DNA from: an uncultured Lachnospiraceae bacterium
GTDB lineage: Bacteria > Bacillota > Clostridia > Lachnospirales > Lachnospiraceae
Direction: 5' to 3'
Assembly: GCA_900557385.1 (NCBI GenBank)
Contig: USSP01000006.1
Coordinates: 1-17,423, forward strand
Length of the DNA: 17,423 nucleotides
Position 1 is the stretch's first letter. Each line of letters opens with the position of its first letter. Below are positions 1 through 8,225 of the stretch, one piece after another. A program made the position numbers and the translations under genes. The notes under the pieces are model-generated. The model searched no databases, was not told where the DNA came from, and saw only the letters and a program-made list of their open reading frames with translations.

Positions 1-136
1 CTGTTGTTTTCCGAGGAAAATTGAAAGGCAGACCCAGGGCGGCGACAACGGATTTTGCCCAATTAGCTAAAATTAAGAGCAATTAAAATAAAAAAACAGA
101 ATAACAGAATAATAGTCAAAAATAAGAGCCCGCATA

Positions 137-165
137 TTGAAAATTTAGACAATTTACACTATAAT
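137..165 (+). promoter_or_regulatory. Sigma-A-type promoter for the chemoreceptor operon
   Basis: TTGAAA at 137-142 and a perfect TATAAT at 160-165 are separated by 17 bases. This predicts a transcript start near 172 and a leader of about 40 bases before the GGAGG ribosome binding site. No sigma-28 flagellar-type box is seen, so the receptor is probably expressed by the housekeeping polymerase. The preceding AT-rich sequence shows no recognisable riboswitch. Confidence 0.7.
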
Positions 166-212
166 ATTTGTAGCTATTTTGCAGTACCCACTTGCAAGAG
201 GAGGACGAAAAT

Positions 213-2396
213 ATGAAGTTTAAACGTATAAGTACCGGTATGTTGGCTATTATTTTGCCCGTAATCATTATTGCGATGGCAATTCTGACCGTTGTATCGG
301 CAGGCACCAGCAAGAATTTAATTGAATCCCAGATTTCCCAGCACATGACTTCAGAGTTGGATGCGGAGAAAGGACATATTGATGCTTACATTAAACGTAT
401 TACGGCAACGGCACATACAGCCGCCAGCGTAGTAGAGACGACTTACAGCATCAACAGCCTTCCTATTTATCAGAGAATGCTTTCCAATATGATACGGCAG
501 AATGATTTTGTGTATAGCGCCGGTCTTTGGTTTGAGCCTTTTGTTTATAATAAATATAAACAGTATGTTGCCCCTTATGTATATCGAAGTGGGGATGATG
601 TGCAGAATACAGATGAATTCCTGACAGAGGAATATGATTATCATAACCAGGATTTCTATGTACAGGCAAAAAATTCCACGGATGTGGTAGTAGGACAGCC
701 CTATTATGACGCAGAACTGAACACAATGATTTCAAGATGCACGGTTCCCCTTTATTCTTCGGGGGCGTATATCGGATGTATTACGGTCGACATTATGCTA
801 GATCAGATTCAGGATATCGTAAATTCCGTCCAGATAGGAGACGGTGGAAATGCTATTCTTCTTACCGCGGATGGGCACTATATCGGTGGCGTGGATGACA
901 CCCTGATTCAGGGTCAGGTTTCGGTGATGGATTCCGAGAATGCATCCTTTGCACAGGCAGGAGCAGAGGTGTGTGCCGGAATAAGTGGATTTACCACTTA
1001 TAAAGAAGGACTTGCTGCCTATAATGTTTATTATGATACGCTGGAAGACACTGGATGGAAACTGCTGGTGATCATGCCACAGTCGGAAATCATGCAGCCC
1101 ATTACCCAGATGTGCATGATTCTGGTAGCAGTCTGCGTCATTGCTCTGGTGATCTCCGCACTTGCTATTATTCTCAAAATCTCCCGTGTATCCCGCAGAA
1201 TCAGAAAGGTGGATGTTTTTGCTTCCACCCTTGCGGAAGGTGACTACACGGTGGATGGTCTGAAAGTCAAAGGGAAAGACGAACTGGCCCGCATGAGTAC
1301 ATCCTTAAACAATATGTATGACAGCAATAAAGAAGTAATCGGCAGCATTCGTGATCGTGCAGCACAGATCAATGAGTCCAGTAATCTTTTGAATAACTCC
1401 GCGATAGAATTAGCAGACCAGTTTAAACAGATTGAAAATTACATGAGCAGCGTTAATGAGGATATGATGAATGCCAGCGCTGCCACAGAGCAGCTGAATG
1501 CTTCCACGGAAGAGGTAGAATCTTCTGTAAATGTACTTGCAGGTGAAACGGAAAAGAGCTTGCAGATGGCGAAAGAGGTTCGTTCCCGTGCGGACGAGAT
1601 CGGCAGGAACAGTGAGAAAGCCTTTGCGGAAGCAAGCGACATTACCGAGCAATTTAAAACCCGGCTGGAAACCAGTATCCGTAATACGGATGTGGTACAG
1701 AATATCGGACAGATGGCAGAAACCATTTCCGGTATTGCAGAGCAGATCAATCTGCTGGCATTGAATGCTTCCATCGAGGCTGCCAGAGCCGGAGAACAGG
1801 GACGTGGTTTTGCCGTAGTTGCTACAGAGATTGGAAAACTGGCAAATGAAACCACCTCTGCCGTACAGGAAATTCAGCAGACGGTTGATCAGGTACGGGA
1901 TTCTGTACAGGATCTTACCGTAAATTCCAATGAACTGTTAAAGTTTATTGAGACACGGGTAAAACCTGACTATGATAGTTTTGTATCCGTAGCCAGACAG
2001 TATGGTGAGGATGCCACCACCATTGATAATACTTCCTCAAGAATTTCGGAGATGACAGACAATATCCGTCAGATCATGACAGAGGTTACCAATGCTATCC
2101 AGAACATTGCGGAGTCCACACAGAATACCGCCAACATAAGCAGCCAGATCCTGAATTCGGTAAGCGTTGTGTCGGATGTTGTGTCAGATGTATCTAAGAT
2201 GTCTGAGGATCAGGAAGTGATCGCTGCGAACTTAAGCGAGGTTGTAGGAAAATTTAAATTGAAAAAAACCGATGAAGAGACCACTGAGGTCTCCCAGGAA
2301 AAGAAAGAGCCGGTACAGACACCCACAGAAGCAGAAGAAAATATGTCAGAAGAGGTAGAAAACAATGGAATATCGGGGGATGAAGAGCGGAAATAA
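213..2396 (+). CDS. Methyl-accepting chemotaxis protein, dCache type
   Basis: Transmembrane chemoreceptor of 727 residues that would sense an extracellular ligand and control the CheA kinase. A first membrane helix lies at about residues 9-30, an extracellular double-Cache sensor at 36-290, a second helix at 300-322, a HAMP linker at 323-375, and a long coiled-coil signalling domain at about 400-690. The hairpin tip (508-545) reads QINLLALNASIEAARAGEQG and continues GRGFAVVATE, the hallmark of the family. The last 40 residues form an acidic Glu/Thr-rich tail without a CheR-binding pentapeptide. ATG 213 was chosen over the in-frame TTG at 192 because AGGAGG lies just before it. The ligand is not evident: in the stretch around residues 141-166 I do not see the usual Arg-Trp amino-acid-binding motif. 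The 3' end overlaps the next gene by 32 bases, which suggests co-transcription. Confidence 0.95.
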   Translation: MKFKRISTGMLAIILPVIIIAMAILTVVSAGTSKNLIESQISQHMTSELDAEKGHIDAYIKRITATAHTAASVVETTYSINSLPIYQRMLSNMIRQNDFVYSAGLWFEPFVYNKYKQYVAPYVYRSGDDVQNTDEFLTEEYDYHNQDFYVQAKNSTDVVVGQPYYDAELNTMISRCTVPLYSSGAYIGCITVDIMLDQIQDIVNSVQIGDGGNAILLTADGHYIGGVDDTLIQGQVSVMDSENASFAQAGAEVCAGISGFTTYKEGLAAYNVYYDTLEDTGWKLLVIMPQSEIMQPITQMCMILVAVCVIALVISALAIILKISRVSRRIRKVDVFASTLAEGDYTVDGLKVKGKDELARMSTSLNNMYDSNKEVIGSIRDRAAQINESSNLLNNSAIELADQFKQIENYMSSVNEDMMNASAATEQLNASTEEVESSVNVLAGETEKSLQMAKEVRSRADEIGRNSEKAFAEASDITEQFKTRLETSIRNTDVVQNIGQMAETISGIAEQINLLALNASIEAARAGEQGRGFAVVATEIGKLANETTSAVQEIQQTVDQVRDSVQDLTVNSNELLKFIETRVKPDYDSFVSVARQYGEDATTIDNTSSRISEMTDNIRQIMTEVTNAIQNIAESTQNTANISSQILNSVSVVSDVVSDVSKMSEDQEVIAANLSEVVGKFKLKKTDEETTEVSQEKKEPVQTPTEAEENMSEEVENNGISGDEERK

Positions 2397-3483
2397 AACA
2401 TCCTTACTGGGATTTGGATGTATGCGGTTTCCACAGACTGCAACGGGAGAAATTGACGAGCCGGAAGCACAGAAAATGCTGGATAAGGCAATTACAGCAG
2501 GAGTTAATTACATTGACACGGCATATCCTTATCACAACGGAAAAAGCGAACCCTTTGTGGGAAAGGCACTTAAGAAATATGACCGCAGCAGCTTGTATCT
2601 TGCCACGAAGCTGCCGGTATGGCTGGTAAACTCTGTAGAGGATGCCAAAAGACTGTTTGAAGAGCAGTGTGAGCATTTACAGACAGACTATATTGATTAT
2701 TACCTGCTCCATGCGATGAATAAAGACAGATGGCATGCCATGGTAGAATTGGGTGTAGTGGATTACTGTGAGCAGTTGAAAGCGGAAGGCCGTATCCGTA
2801 ATTTTGGATTTTCTTTCCACGATGATTACGAAGTACTGGAAGAAATGCTGAATTATAAAGACTGGGATTTCTGTCAGCTCCAGCTTAACTACAAGGATGT
2901 GAATGAGCAGGCCGGAATGAAAGGCTATGATCTTACCGTAAAGAAGAATGTTCCCCTAGTGATTATGGAGCCGATAAAGGGTGGACTGTTGGCAGGATTT
3001 TCAGAGGATATCAACGATAAGTTTCACGCACTGGATGAAAAGGCAAGCGTGGCTTCCTTTGCACTGCGTTGGGTAGGTTCTCTTCCGAATGTGAAAGTGA
3101 TTCTCAGTGGAATGACTACCATGGAGCAGGTGGATGATAACCTGGCAACCTTCGAGAAATTCGTTCCTTTAAGTGACAAAGAACAGGCAACGATCAAGGA
3201 AGTGGTAGAAACACTGGAGGCACGTGTACAGAACGGATGTACCGGCTGCCGTTATTGCATGCCCTGTCCTGCAGGAGTCAATATTCCCGGCTGCTTTAAG
3301 ATTTGGAATAATTACCATATCTATCAGAATTTTGCTTCCGAGTCCAGGGATTGGAACAATATGCCGACATCGGAGAAGCCTGACCATTGTATTAAGTGTG
3401 GGAAGTGCGAGAAAGCCTGCCCTCAGAAATTACAGATTCGTAAGGATCTGGAAAAGGTATGGGCAGAGCTGGGAGATCAATAA
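2365..3483 (+). CDS. Aldo/keto reductase with C-terminal 4Fe-4S domain
   Basis: Predicted cytoplasmic oxidoreductase of 372 residues. The N-terminal TIM barrel (about 1-270) opens with LLGFGCMRFP, and the aldo/keto reductase tetrad can be placed at D51, Y56, K82 and H116. The C-terminal 85 residues carry two cysteine clusters: C292-C295-C298-C301 (with C310 nearby), and CIKCGKC at 342-348 followed by C352, as in 4Fe-4S ferredoxin modules. This domain order is common in uncharacterised reductases of anaerobic Clostridia; the natural substrate is unknown. The fused ferredoxin hints at electron exchange with an iron-sulfur partner rather than simple NADPH use. The start at 2365 lies inside the end of the chemoreceptor gene, behind AGAAGAGG, and gives the usual MEYR N-terminus. 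The radical SAM gene starts 18 bases after the stop. Confidence 0.93.
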   Translation: MEYRGMKSGNKTSLLGFGCMRFPQTATGEIDEPEAQKMLDKAITAGVNYIDTAYPYHNGKSEPFVGKALKKYDRSSLYLATKLPVWLVNSVEDAKRLFEEQCEHLQTDYIDYYLLHAMNKDRWHAMVELGVVDYCEQLKAEGRIRNFGFSFHDDYEVLEEMLNYKDWDFCQLQLNYKDVNEQAGMKGYDLTVKKNVPLVIMEPIKGGLLAGFSEDINDKFHALDEKASVASFALRWVGSLPNVKVILSGMTTMEQVDDNLATFEKFVPLSDKEQATIKEVVETLEARVQNGCTGCRYCMPCPAGVNIPGCFKIWNNYHIYQNFASESRDWNNMPTSEKPDHCIKCGKCEKACPQKLQIRKDLEKVWAELGDQ

Positions 3484-3500
3484 AGAACAGAAAGCAGCGT

Positions 3501-5204
3501 ATGAAATTTTTATTAGCCGCCTTTAATGCAAAATACATACATTCCAATCCGGGCTTATACAGCATGCGTGCCTGTGTCCCCGAGACAGAAAGAGATCATG
3601 TGGAGATCGCGGAATATACCATTAACCACCAGGAAGAGGATATCCTTGCAGATTTATATCGGCGTCAGCCGGATGCTGTGGGATTTTCCTGTTATATCTG
3701 GAACTGGACGATGATACAGTCGGTACTGGTAGAATTTCATAAGCTGATGCCGCAGGTTCCCATCTGGATCGGGGGACCGGAGGTATCCTATAATGCCCGG
3801 GAGATTTTACAGAAGATTCCGCAGATTACCGGGGTGATGATTGGAGAAGGAGAGGTCACCTTTCGGGAAGTACTGGAAACTTATCTGGCAGGAGAAAGTC
3901 CTGTAGGACTTGCCGGTACCATTTGCCGCGACCATGCCGGAGAAATTGTTGCCGGGCAACCCAGACCTCTTACAGATATGACCACATTGCCCTTTCTTTA
4001 TGGAAATCTGGAGGATTTCACCAACCGGATCATTTATTATGAGACTGCCAGAGGCTGTCCCTATCGTTGCAGCTACTGTCTGTCCTCCATTGATAAACAG
4101 GTGCGTCTCCGCGATCTTTCCGTAGTGAAGCAGGAATTGCAGTTTTTTCTGGATCACAAGGTACATCAGGTGAAGCTTGTGGATCGAACCTTTAACTGCA
4201 ATAAGGAGCATGCACTGGAAATCTGGCGCTATCTGGAAGAACATGACAACGGTGTCACAAATTTCCATTTTGAAATAGCAGCAGAAATTTTGTCGGAAGA
4301 GGAGTTAGAAGTATTGGGGCGTCTCCGTCCGGGACTGGCGCAGCTGGAGATTGGAGTACAGTCCACGAATCCCCAAACCTTGCAGGCCATTCAGAGACCG
4401 ATGCGTCTGGAACGCCTGCAGCAAGTGGTCAGCAGACTTCATGCGGGACATAACATTCATATCCACCTGGATCTCATCGCAGGCTTGCCTTATGAAGATT
4501 ATGAAAGCTTTCAGAATTCCTTTAACCAGGTGTATGAGATGCACCCGGAACAGTTACAGTTAGGCTTCCTAAAGGTTCTTAAGGGCTCACCTATGCATGA
4601 GAGAGCAGAGGAATTTGGAATAAATTACACAGAAAAACCGCCCTATGAAGTGTTATACTCGAAATGGATCTCTTACCCGGAGCTTCGCAAACTGAAAAAA
4701 ATTGAGGAAATGGTGGAAATCTATTACAACAGCAACCAGTTTGTCCACACATTACGCAGACTGGAGACCATGTTTTCCACACCCTTTGCACTTTATGAAC
4801 AGCTGGCCGGGTTCTATGAGGAAAAGGGATACTTCGTCCAGACACCTGCCAGAGGCTATCGGTATGATGTCCTGTTTGCCTTTGCCATAGAACAAGCCCC
4901 GGAGGATGAAGAAATTTTCCGGGATTTATTATTGCATGATATGTACAGCAGGGAGAACTTAAAGAAACGACCGGACTTCTCCCCGCAGGAACGTTTGTCA
5001 CCTGCCTGGAAAGAACAGGTGCATCAGTTTTTCAAAAAGGAAGAGGAAAATCCCCAGGTGCTTTCTGCCTATGCAGAGTATAATGCCAGACAGATGGAAC
5101 GTATGACCCATGTGGAACCTCTGTATGGAAAAATGATTTTGTTTGATTACAGGGAAAGAGATCCACTGACAGGGAATGCCCGGGAGGTGGAACTTCCATG
5201 CTGA
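3501..5204 (+). CDS. B12-binding-type radical SAM protein (DUF4080-like C-terminus)
   Basis: Predicted radical SAM enzyme of 567 residues. The N-terminal part (about 1-150), beginning MKFLLAAFNAKYIHSNPGLY, resembles the Rossmann-like cobalamin-binding domain, but the classical DxHxxG histidine motif is absent, so B12 binding is doubtful. The radical SAM core has CPYRCSYC (C186, C190, C193) for the 4Fe-4S cluster, then a partial TIM barrel to about 360. The C-terminal 180 residues resemble the DUF4080 extension of clostridial proteins. The reaction is unknown. ATG 3501 was chosen because it gives the family N-terminus; an upstream in-frame ATG at 3459 lies inside the reductase gene and adds an unrelated basic stretch. 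The ribosome binding site is weak (AAAGAACAGAAAG), consistent with translational coupling. The stop overlaps the exonuclease start by 7 bases. Confidence 0.9.
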   Translation: MKFLLAAFNAKYIHSNPGLYSMRACVPETERDHVEIAEYTINHQEEDILADLYRRQPDAVGFSCYIWNWTMIQSVLVEFHKLMPQVPIWIGGPEVSYNAREILQKIPQITGVMIGEGEVTFREVLETYLAGESPVGLAGTICRDHAGEIVAGQPRPLTDMTTLPFLYGNLEDFTNRIIYYETARGCPYRCSYCLSSIDKQVRLRDLSVVKQELQFFLDHKVHQVKLVDRTFNCNKEHALEIWRYLEEHDNGVTNFHFEIAAEILSEEELEVLGRLRPGLAQLEIGVQSTNPQTLQAIQRPMRLERLQQVVSRLHAGHNIHIHLDLIAGLPYEDYESFQNSFNQVYEMHPEQLQLGFLKVLKGSPMHERAEEFGINYTEKPPYEVLYSKWISYPELRKLKKIEEMVEIYYNSNQFVHTLRRLETMFSTPFALYEQLAGFYEEKGYFVQTPARGYRYDVLFAFAIEQAPEDEEIFRDLLLHDMYSRENLKKRPDFSPQERLSPAWKEQVHQFFKKEEENPQVLSAYAEYNARQMERMTHVEPLYGKMILFDYRERDPLTGNAREVELPC

Positions 5205-5893
5205 CTACATATTTGTCCGTTGATATTGAGACTACAGGATTAGATCCCCGTATGGACAAAATCATCCAGATTGGTGCTTTACGGGTGCGGGAAGGGGAAG
5301 TGAAAGATACCTTTCAAACTTATGTAAACCCAGGACGGAAAATCAGTGAGCGGATTACGGAACTCACGGGAATTGAGAACAGGATGGTGGCAGATGCACC
5401 TACGATTACGGAAATCCTGCCGGAGTTTCTTTCCTTTGCAGGAGAGGATGTATTGCTGGGACATCATATCATATTCGACTACTCCTTTTTGAAGAGAGCC
5501 GCAGTAAACGCAGGTGGCTCCTTTGAAAGACAGGGAATAGACACCCTGAAAATCGCCAGACGATTTCTTCCGGAATTAGAGAGCCGTAGTCTCCCATTTC
5601 TTTGTAAACATTATGAGATCCCTCATCGTGCTCATGATGCACTGGCGGATGCCCAGGCAACCATTACCCTGTACCACCGCCTGTGCCAGGACTTTCCGGT
5701 AGATGCGGAATTTAAGCCGGAGCCGTTGCTTTATAAGGTAAAAAAAGAGACGCCCATCACGCAGCGTCAAAAAGAACGGTTATATGCTTTGATCGATAAG
5801 CATAAAATAGATGTGGAGTATGATGTGGAAATGCTGACCCGCAATGAGGCCAGCCGTTTTACAGATAAGATTCTTGCAGAGTATGGACGATAG
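5198..5893 (+). CDS. DEDDh 3'-5' exonuclease, DnaQ/PolC epsilon-like
   Basis: Predicted exonuclease of 231 residues that removes nucleotides from DNA or RNA 3' ends with two metal ions. All DEDDh residues are visible: D9 and E11 in SVDIETTGLD, D94 in IIFDYSFL, H146 and D151 in HRAHDALAD. The nuclease domain covers about 1-165. The remaining 65 residues form a lysine/glutamate-rich tail with a TPITQRQKERLYALI segment of unknown role. It is much shorter than PolC and has no polymerase domain, so it is a stand-alone proofreading-like or repair/RNA nuclease. Its ATG sits inside the stop region of the radical SAM gene (ATGCTGA), with GGGAGG upstream, so translation is probably coupled. Its 3' end overlaps the convergent minus-strand gene by 35 bases. 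Confidence 0.92.
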   Translation: MLTTYLSVDIETTGLDPRMDKIIQIGALRVREGEVKDTFQTYVNPGRKISERITELTGIENRMVADAPTITEILPEFLSFAGEDVLLGHHIIFDYSFLKRAAVNAGGSFERQGIDTLKIARRFLPELESRSLPFLCKHYEIPHRAHDALADAQATITLYHRLCQDFPVDAEFKPEPLLYKVKKETPITQRQKERLYALIDKHKIDVEYDVEMLTRNEASRFTDKILAEYGR

Positions 5894-6467
5894 GTTCCTT
5901 GTTCAGAGAACGGAGCTGTAAGGCAGTCTCAAGCAGATTCTGGATTCCCCGGGTATTGCCGGCAGCGCGATAGTATTCAGCTAATGCATAGTAGGTGCGG
6001 CGCACATCGGTGCCGGTCTGTATCGCAAATTCCATCACGATGACAGCCTGGGGCTCATAGCCGGCTTGGAGCAGAAGGTCTGCCCACTTCTGTAAAGTAC
6101 GTACCAGAAGCGTGTAGTTCTGGTCATACTGGGTCAGCAAATTGATATTGGGTGCGCCATACTCCAGTTTTAAATCCGTATTGGTATAACCGGTGAAATT
6201 TACAATCTTTTCCCCGGAGAGCTGACGAATGGTATTGATGCAGTTGCAAACTTCCTCGTCCTCGGTGAGAAGCTCCGTGGGAAGGGTGTCCAGAGGAATG
6301 GTAATATAGTTTAAGTGATCCAGTGACTGACGGCGTACCAGATTGGAACGCCGTTCTCTGTCCCAGAAAGTTTCTTCCGTTTTTTTTGCTTCCTTATTGC
6401 TTTTTTTGAATAAAATGTTTAACAGGATACAGAAGAGGATGGTGCTTGCCAAAAGTGGGAAATTCAT
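5859..6467 (-). CDS. Membrane-anchored helical-repeat protein, function unknown
   Basis: A 202-residue protein I do not recognise by name. Residues 4-20 (PLLASTILFCILLNILF) form one N-terminal membrane helix followed by KKSNKEAKK, which predicts that most of the chain lies in the cytoplasm. Residues 117-187 look like two or three TPR-like helix pairs, with ALAEYYRAAGN the most typical. The first part (40-110) has an RRQSLDHLNY segment and no catalytic motif. Such proteins often act as scaffolds, but that is inference. The ATG is preceded on its strand by AAAGGATA. It is the only minus-strand gene in the first 15 kb, and its 3' end is convergent with and overlaps the exonuclease gene with no terminator between them. 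Confidence 0.8.
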   Translation of the reverse strand: MNFPLLASTILFCILLNILFKKSNKEAKKTEETFWDRERRSNLVRRQSLDHLNYITIPLDTLPTELLTEDEEVCNCINTIRQLSGEKIVNFTGYTNTDLKLEYGAPNINLLTQYDQNYTLLVRTLQKWADLLLQAGYEPQAVIVMEFAIQTGTDVRRTYYALAEYYRAAGNTRGIQNLLETALQLRSLNKEPIVHTLQESYL

Positions 6468-6474
6468 TTATAAT
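6446..6474 (+). promoter_or_regulatory. Promoter for the miniprotein-vanW operon
   Basis: TTGCCA at 6446-6451 (one mismatch to TTGACA) and a perfect TATAAT at 6469-6474 have the optimal 17-base spacing. The predicted transcript start is near 6481, about 40 bases before the TTG start at 6521. The promoter lies across the start codon of the divergent minus-strand gene, so polymerase binding here could interfere with that gene. Confidence 0.65.
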
Positions 6475-6514
6475 ATCCTTTCAATAAAGATTTAGACAGA
6501 GCGAAAAGCAGGTG

Positions 6515-6543
6515 ATTTTATTGTTTAATATGCATAGTTCCAA
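6515..6543 (-). promoter_or_regulatory. Possible promoter for the helical-repeat protein gene
   Basis: Read on the minus strand, TTGGAA (plus 6538-6543) and TAAAAT (plus 6515-6520) are separated by 17 bases. The match is moderate. If real, it overlaps the start of the plus-strand miniprotein gene, so the two divergent transcripts would overlap at their 5' ends. Confidence 0.35.
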
Positions 6544-6625
6544 AACGAAAAGAATTCTTTCTTCCGTCATTATTATTATCGTTGTACTTGCGATGTTAGT
6601 AACCACTCTAGCATATATGTTTTAG
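6521..6625 (+). CDS. 34-residue single-pass membrane miniprotein
   Basis: A short gene starting with TTG encodes MFNMHSSKTKRILSSVIIII and continues VVLAMLVTTLAYMF. It has a basic N-terminus (KTKR) and one strongly hydrophobic helix of about 20 residues (residues 13-34) ending at the C-terminus, as in small membrane proteins or an uncleaved signal anchor. AGGTG at 6510-6514 sits 6 bases before TTG 6521, the ideal distance; the internal ATG at 6530 is 15 bases from it. A good promoter lies about 47 bases upstream of the TTG and the vanW gene starts 33 bases after the stop, so the two are probably co-transcribed. Function unknown. A spurious open frame is possible, but the promoter, binding site and hydrophobicity together argue for a real gene. 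Confidence 0.6.
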   Translation: MFNMHSSKTKRILSSVIIIIVVLAMLVTTLAYMF

Positions 6626-6658
6626 GAATTCAAGGTTAGGTAAATAAGAGGAAAAATT

Positions 6659-8203
6659 ATGAAAAAATGGATCGGAAGCAGCGTGATAGTTGCGATTGCG
6701 GCAGCGTTGCTGGTGACTGGACTGCAGACAGGTAAGGTGCAGGCTCAGGAAGAAGATCTCATAGCGGATGGTGTATACGCAGGGGAGATTGAACTTTCCG
6801 GGATGACTGTTTCCCAGGCAGAGGATGTGGTGCAGTCCTATGTGACAGCGCTGGGTGAGAAGCAGATTACGCTGATGGCAGTACAGGGAAATGAAGTGAC
6901 TGTCCCTGCGGCGGATCTTCAGCTGAAATGGGCAAACCCTGAGATCATTGAAGAAGCGGTGTCTCTTGGAAAAGAAGGAAGTCTCATTGCACGATACAAA
7001 GCCCGCAAGGACTTACAGACAGAAAATAAAGTCTATCCGGTTAAAGTAGAAATCAATCAGGGAACATTGAAAAGCCTTTTGGAGGAGCAATGTGCTTCCT
7101 TTGATATACCGGCAGTCAATGCCCATCTGACCCGTGTGGATGGCAGTTTTATTATCGAAGACGGACAGATCGGCTACAAGCTGGATGTGGATGCCTCTGT
7201 ACAGGCAGTATCAGACTATATCCAGAATACCTGGAATCATCAGGACGACAGCATCGATCTGGTGGTTGTCATGGATGAGCCGGAGGGCTCTGCGGATACT
7301 CTGTCCAAGGTGAAGGATGTGCTGGGAACCTTTACTACCAGCTATAAATCCTCCAATGCCAACCGCAGTGGTAATATCGCCACTGGTTGTAAGCATATCA
7401 ATGGCGTGACCATTTATCCCGGTGAGACATTCTCTGTAGGTGAGGCGGTGACTCCCTTCAGTGAGGCCAACGGATATTATATGGCAGGTTCCTATCTGAA
7501 TGGTCAGGTAGTAGATAGTCTGGGCGGAGGAATCTGTCAGGTATCTACCACCCTTTATAATGCCGTCCTGCTGTCAGAACTGCAGGTGGACGAGCGCTAT
7601 AATCACTCCATGATTGTCAGCTATGTGGATCCTTCCGCGGATGCCGCGATTGCGTGGGACTCCGGAAAGGATTTGAAATTTACCAACAATACCGATTACC
7701 CTATTTACATCGAGGGAATCACCGAAAATAAAACGATTACCTTTACGATTTATGGAGTGGAGACAAGACCGGCGAATCGTAAGATCCGTTTCGAAAGCGT
7801 GGTATTGGAAAAAAATGTGCCCGCAGAGGAGAAGATCTTCACCGATGCATCCAAACCCATCGGATATGTGGCTACGCAGTCTGCCCATATCGGCTATAAG
7901 GCACAGCTGTGGAAGATAGTTACTGTAGACGGAGAACAGACCGAGCGTACACAGATAAACAGCAGCAGTTATAAAGCAACACCCAGACAGGCGACAGTGG
8001 GAGTAGCCACAGGCGATCCCAATGCATATAATCAGATTATGGCAGCCATTGCCACCGGCAGCATTGACCAGGTAAAGGCAACGGCAGCAGCCATTCAGGC
8101 AGTGACGGCAGCACAGCAGTCAGCCGCGACTCTTCCTGCCACAGGCGAGCAGCCTCCGGTAGGAACCGAGGTGCCGGGAAATGCCGGTGATGTGGCTCAA
8201 TAA
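6659..8203 (+). CDS. Exported VanW family protein with PG-binding domain
   Basis: A 514-residue exported protein. The signal peptide covers 1-30 (MKKWIG, a hydrophobic core, then VQAQ as probable cleavage site). Residues about 40-190 resemble the YoaR-type putative peptidoglycan-binding domain. The VanW domain (about 224-355) contains GGGICQVSTTLYNA at 289-302 and the downstream Asn-His and Asp-Pro motifs. Residues 400-450 look like a G5-type beta domain, and the final 65 residues form an Ala/Gln/Pro-rich low-complexity tail. VanW was named from vancomycin-resistance clusters, but its activity is unknown and no van resistance genes are present here; a housekeeping envelope role is more likely. 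LPATG near the C-terminus is not followed by a membrane segment or basic tail, so sortase anchoring is not supported. AGAGGA precedes the ATG. Confidence 0.92.
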   Translation: MKKWIGSSVIVAIAAALLVTGLQTGKVQAQEEDLIADGVYAGEIELSGMTVSQAEDVVQSYVTALGEKQITLMAVQGNEVTVPAADLQLKWANPEIIEEAVSLGKEGSLIARYKARKDLQTENKVYPVKVEINQGTLKSLLEEQCASFDIPAVNAHLTRVDGSFIIEDGQIGYKLDVDASVQAVSDYIQNTWNHQDDSIDLVVVMDEPEGSADTLSKVKDVLGTFTTSYKSSNANRSGNIATGCKHINGVTIYPGETFSVGEAVTPFSEANGYYMAGSYLNGQVVDSLGGGICQVSTTLYNAVLLSELQVDERYNHSMIVSYVDPSADAAIAWDSGKDLKFTNNTDYPIYIEGITENKTITFTIYGVETRPANRKIRFESVVLEKNVPAEEKIFTDASKPIGYVATQSAHIGYKAQLWKIVTVDGEQTERTQINSSSYKATPRQATVGVATGDPNAYNQIMAAIATGSIDQVKATAAAIQAVTAAQQSAATLPATGEQPPVGTEVPGNAGDVAQ

Positions 8204-8207
8204 AGAT

Positions 8208-8221
8208 GAACCGTAAGGTTC
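8208..8221 (+). promoter_or_regulatory. Small hairpin containing the ribosome binding site
   Basis: GAACC-gtaa-GGTTC can fold into a 5-base-pair hairpin. The AAGG ribosome binding site for the next gene (8215-8218) lies in its loop and 3' arm. The stem is short, so its regulatory effect, if any, is probably modest. Confidence 0.3.
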
Positions 8222-8225
8222 CGAG

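Noticed and set aside
8..62. Possible c-di-GMP-type riboswitch upstream of the chemoreceptor, because of the GGCAGACCCAGGG stretch.
   Set aside because: The conserved riboswitch core and the second conserved half are missing, and the predicted transcript start (about 172) lies downstream of it.
3..86. Open frame at the left edge that could be the C-terminus of an upstream gene (ends AQLAKIKSN).
   Set aside because: Only 27 codons are visible, with no recognisable motif and several rare arginine codons. It cannot be told from chance.
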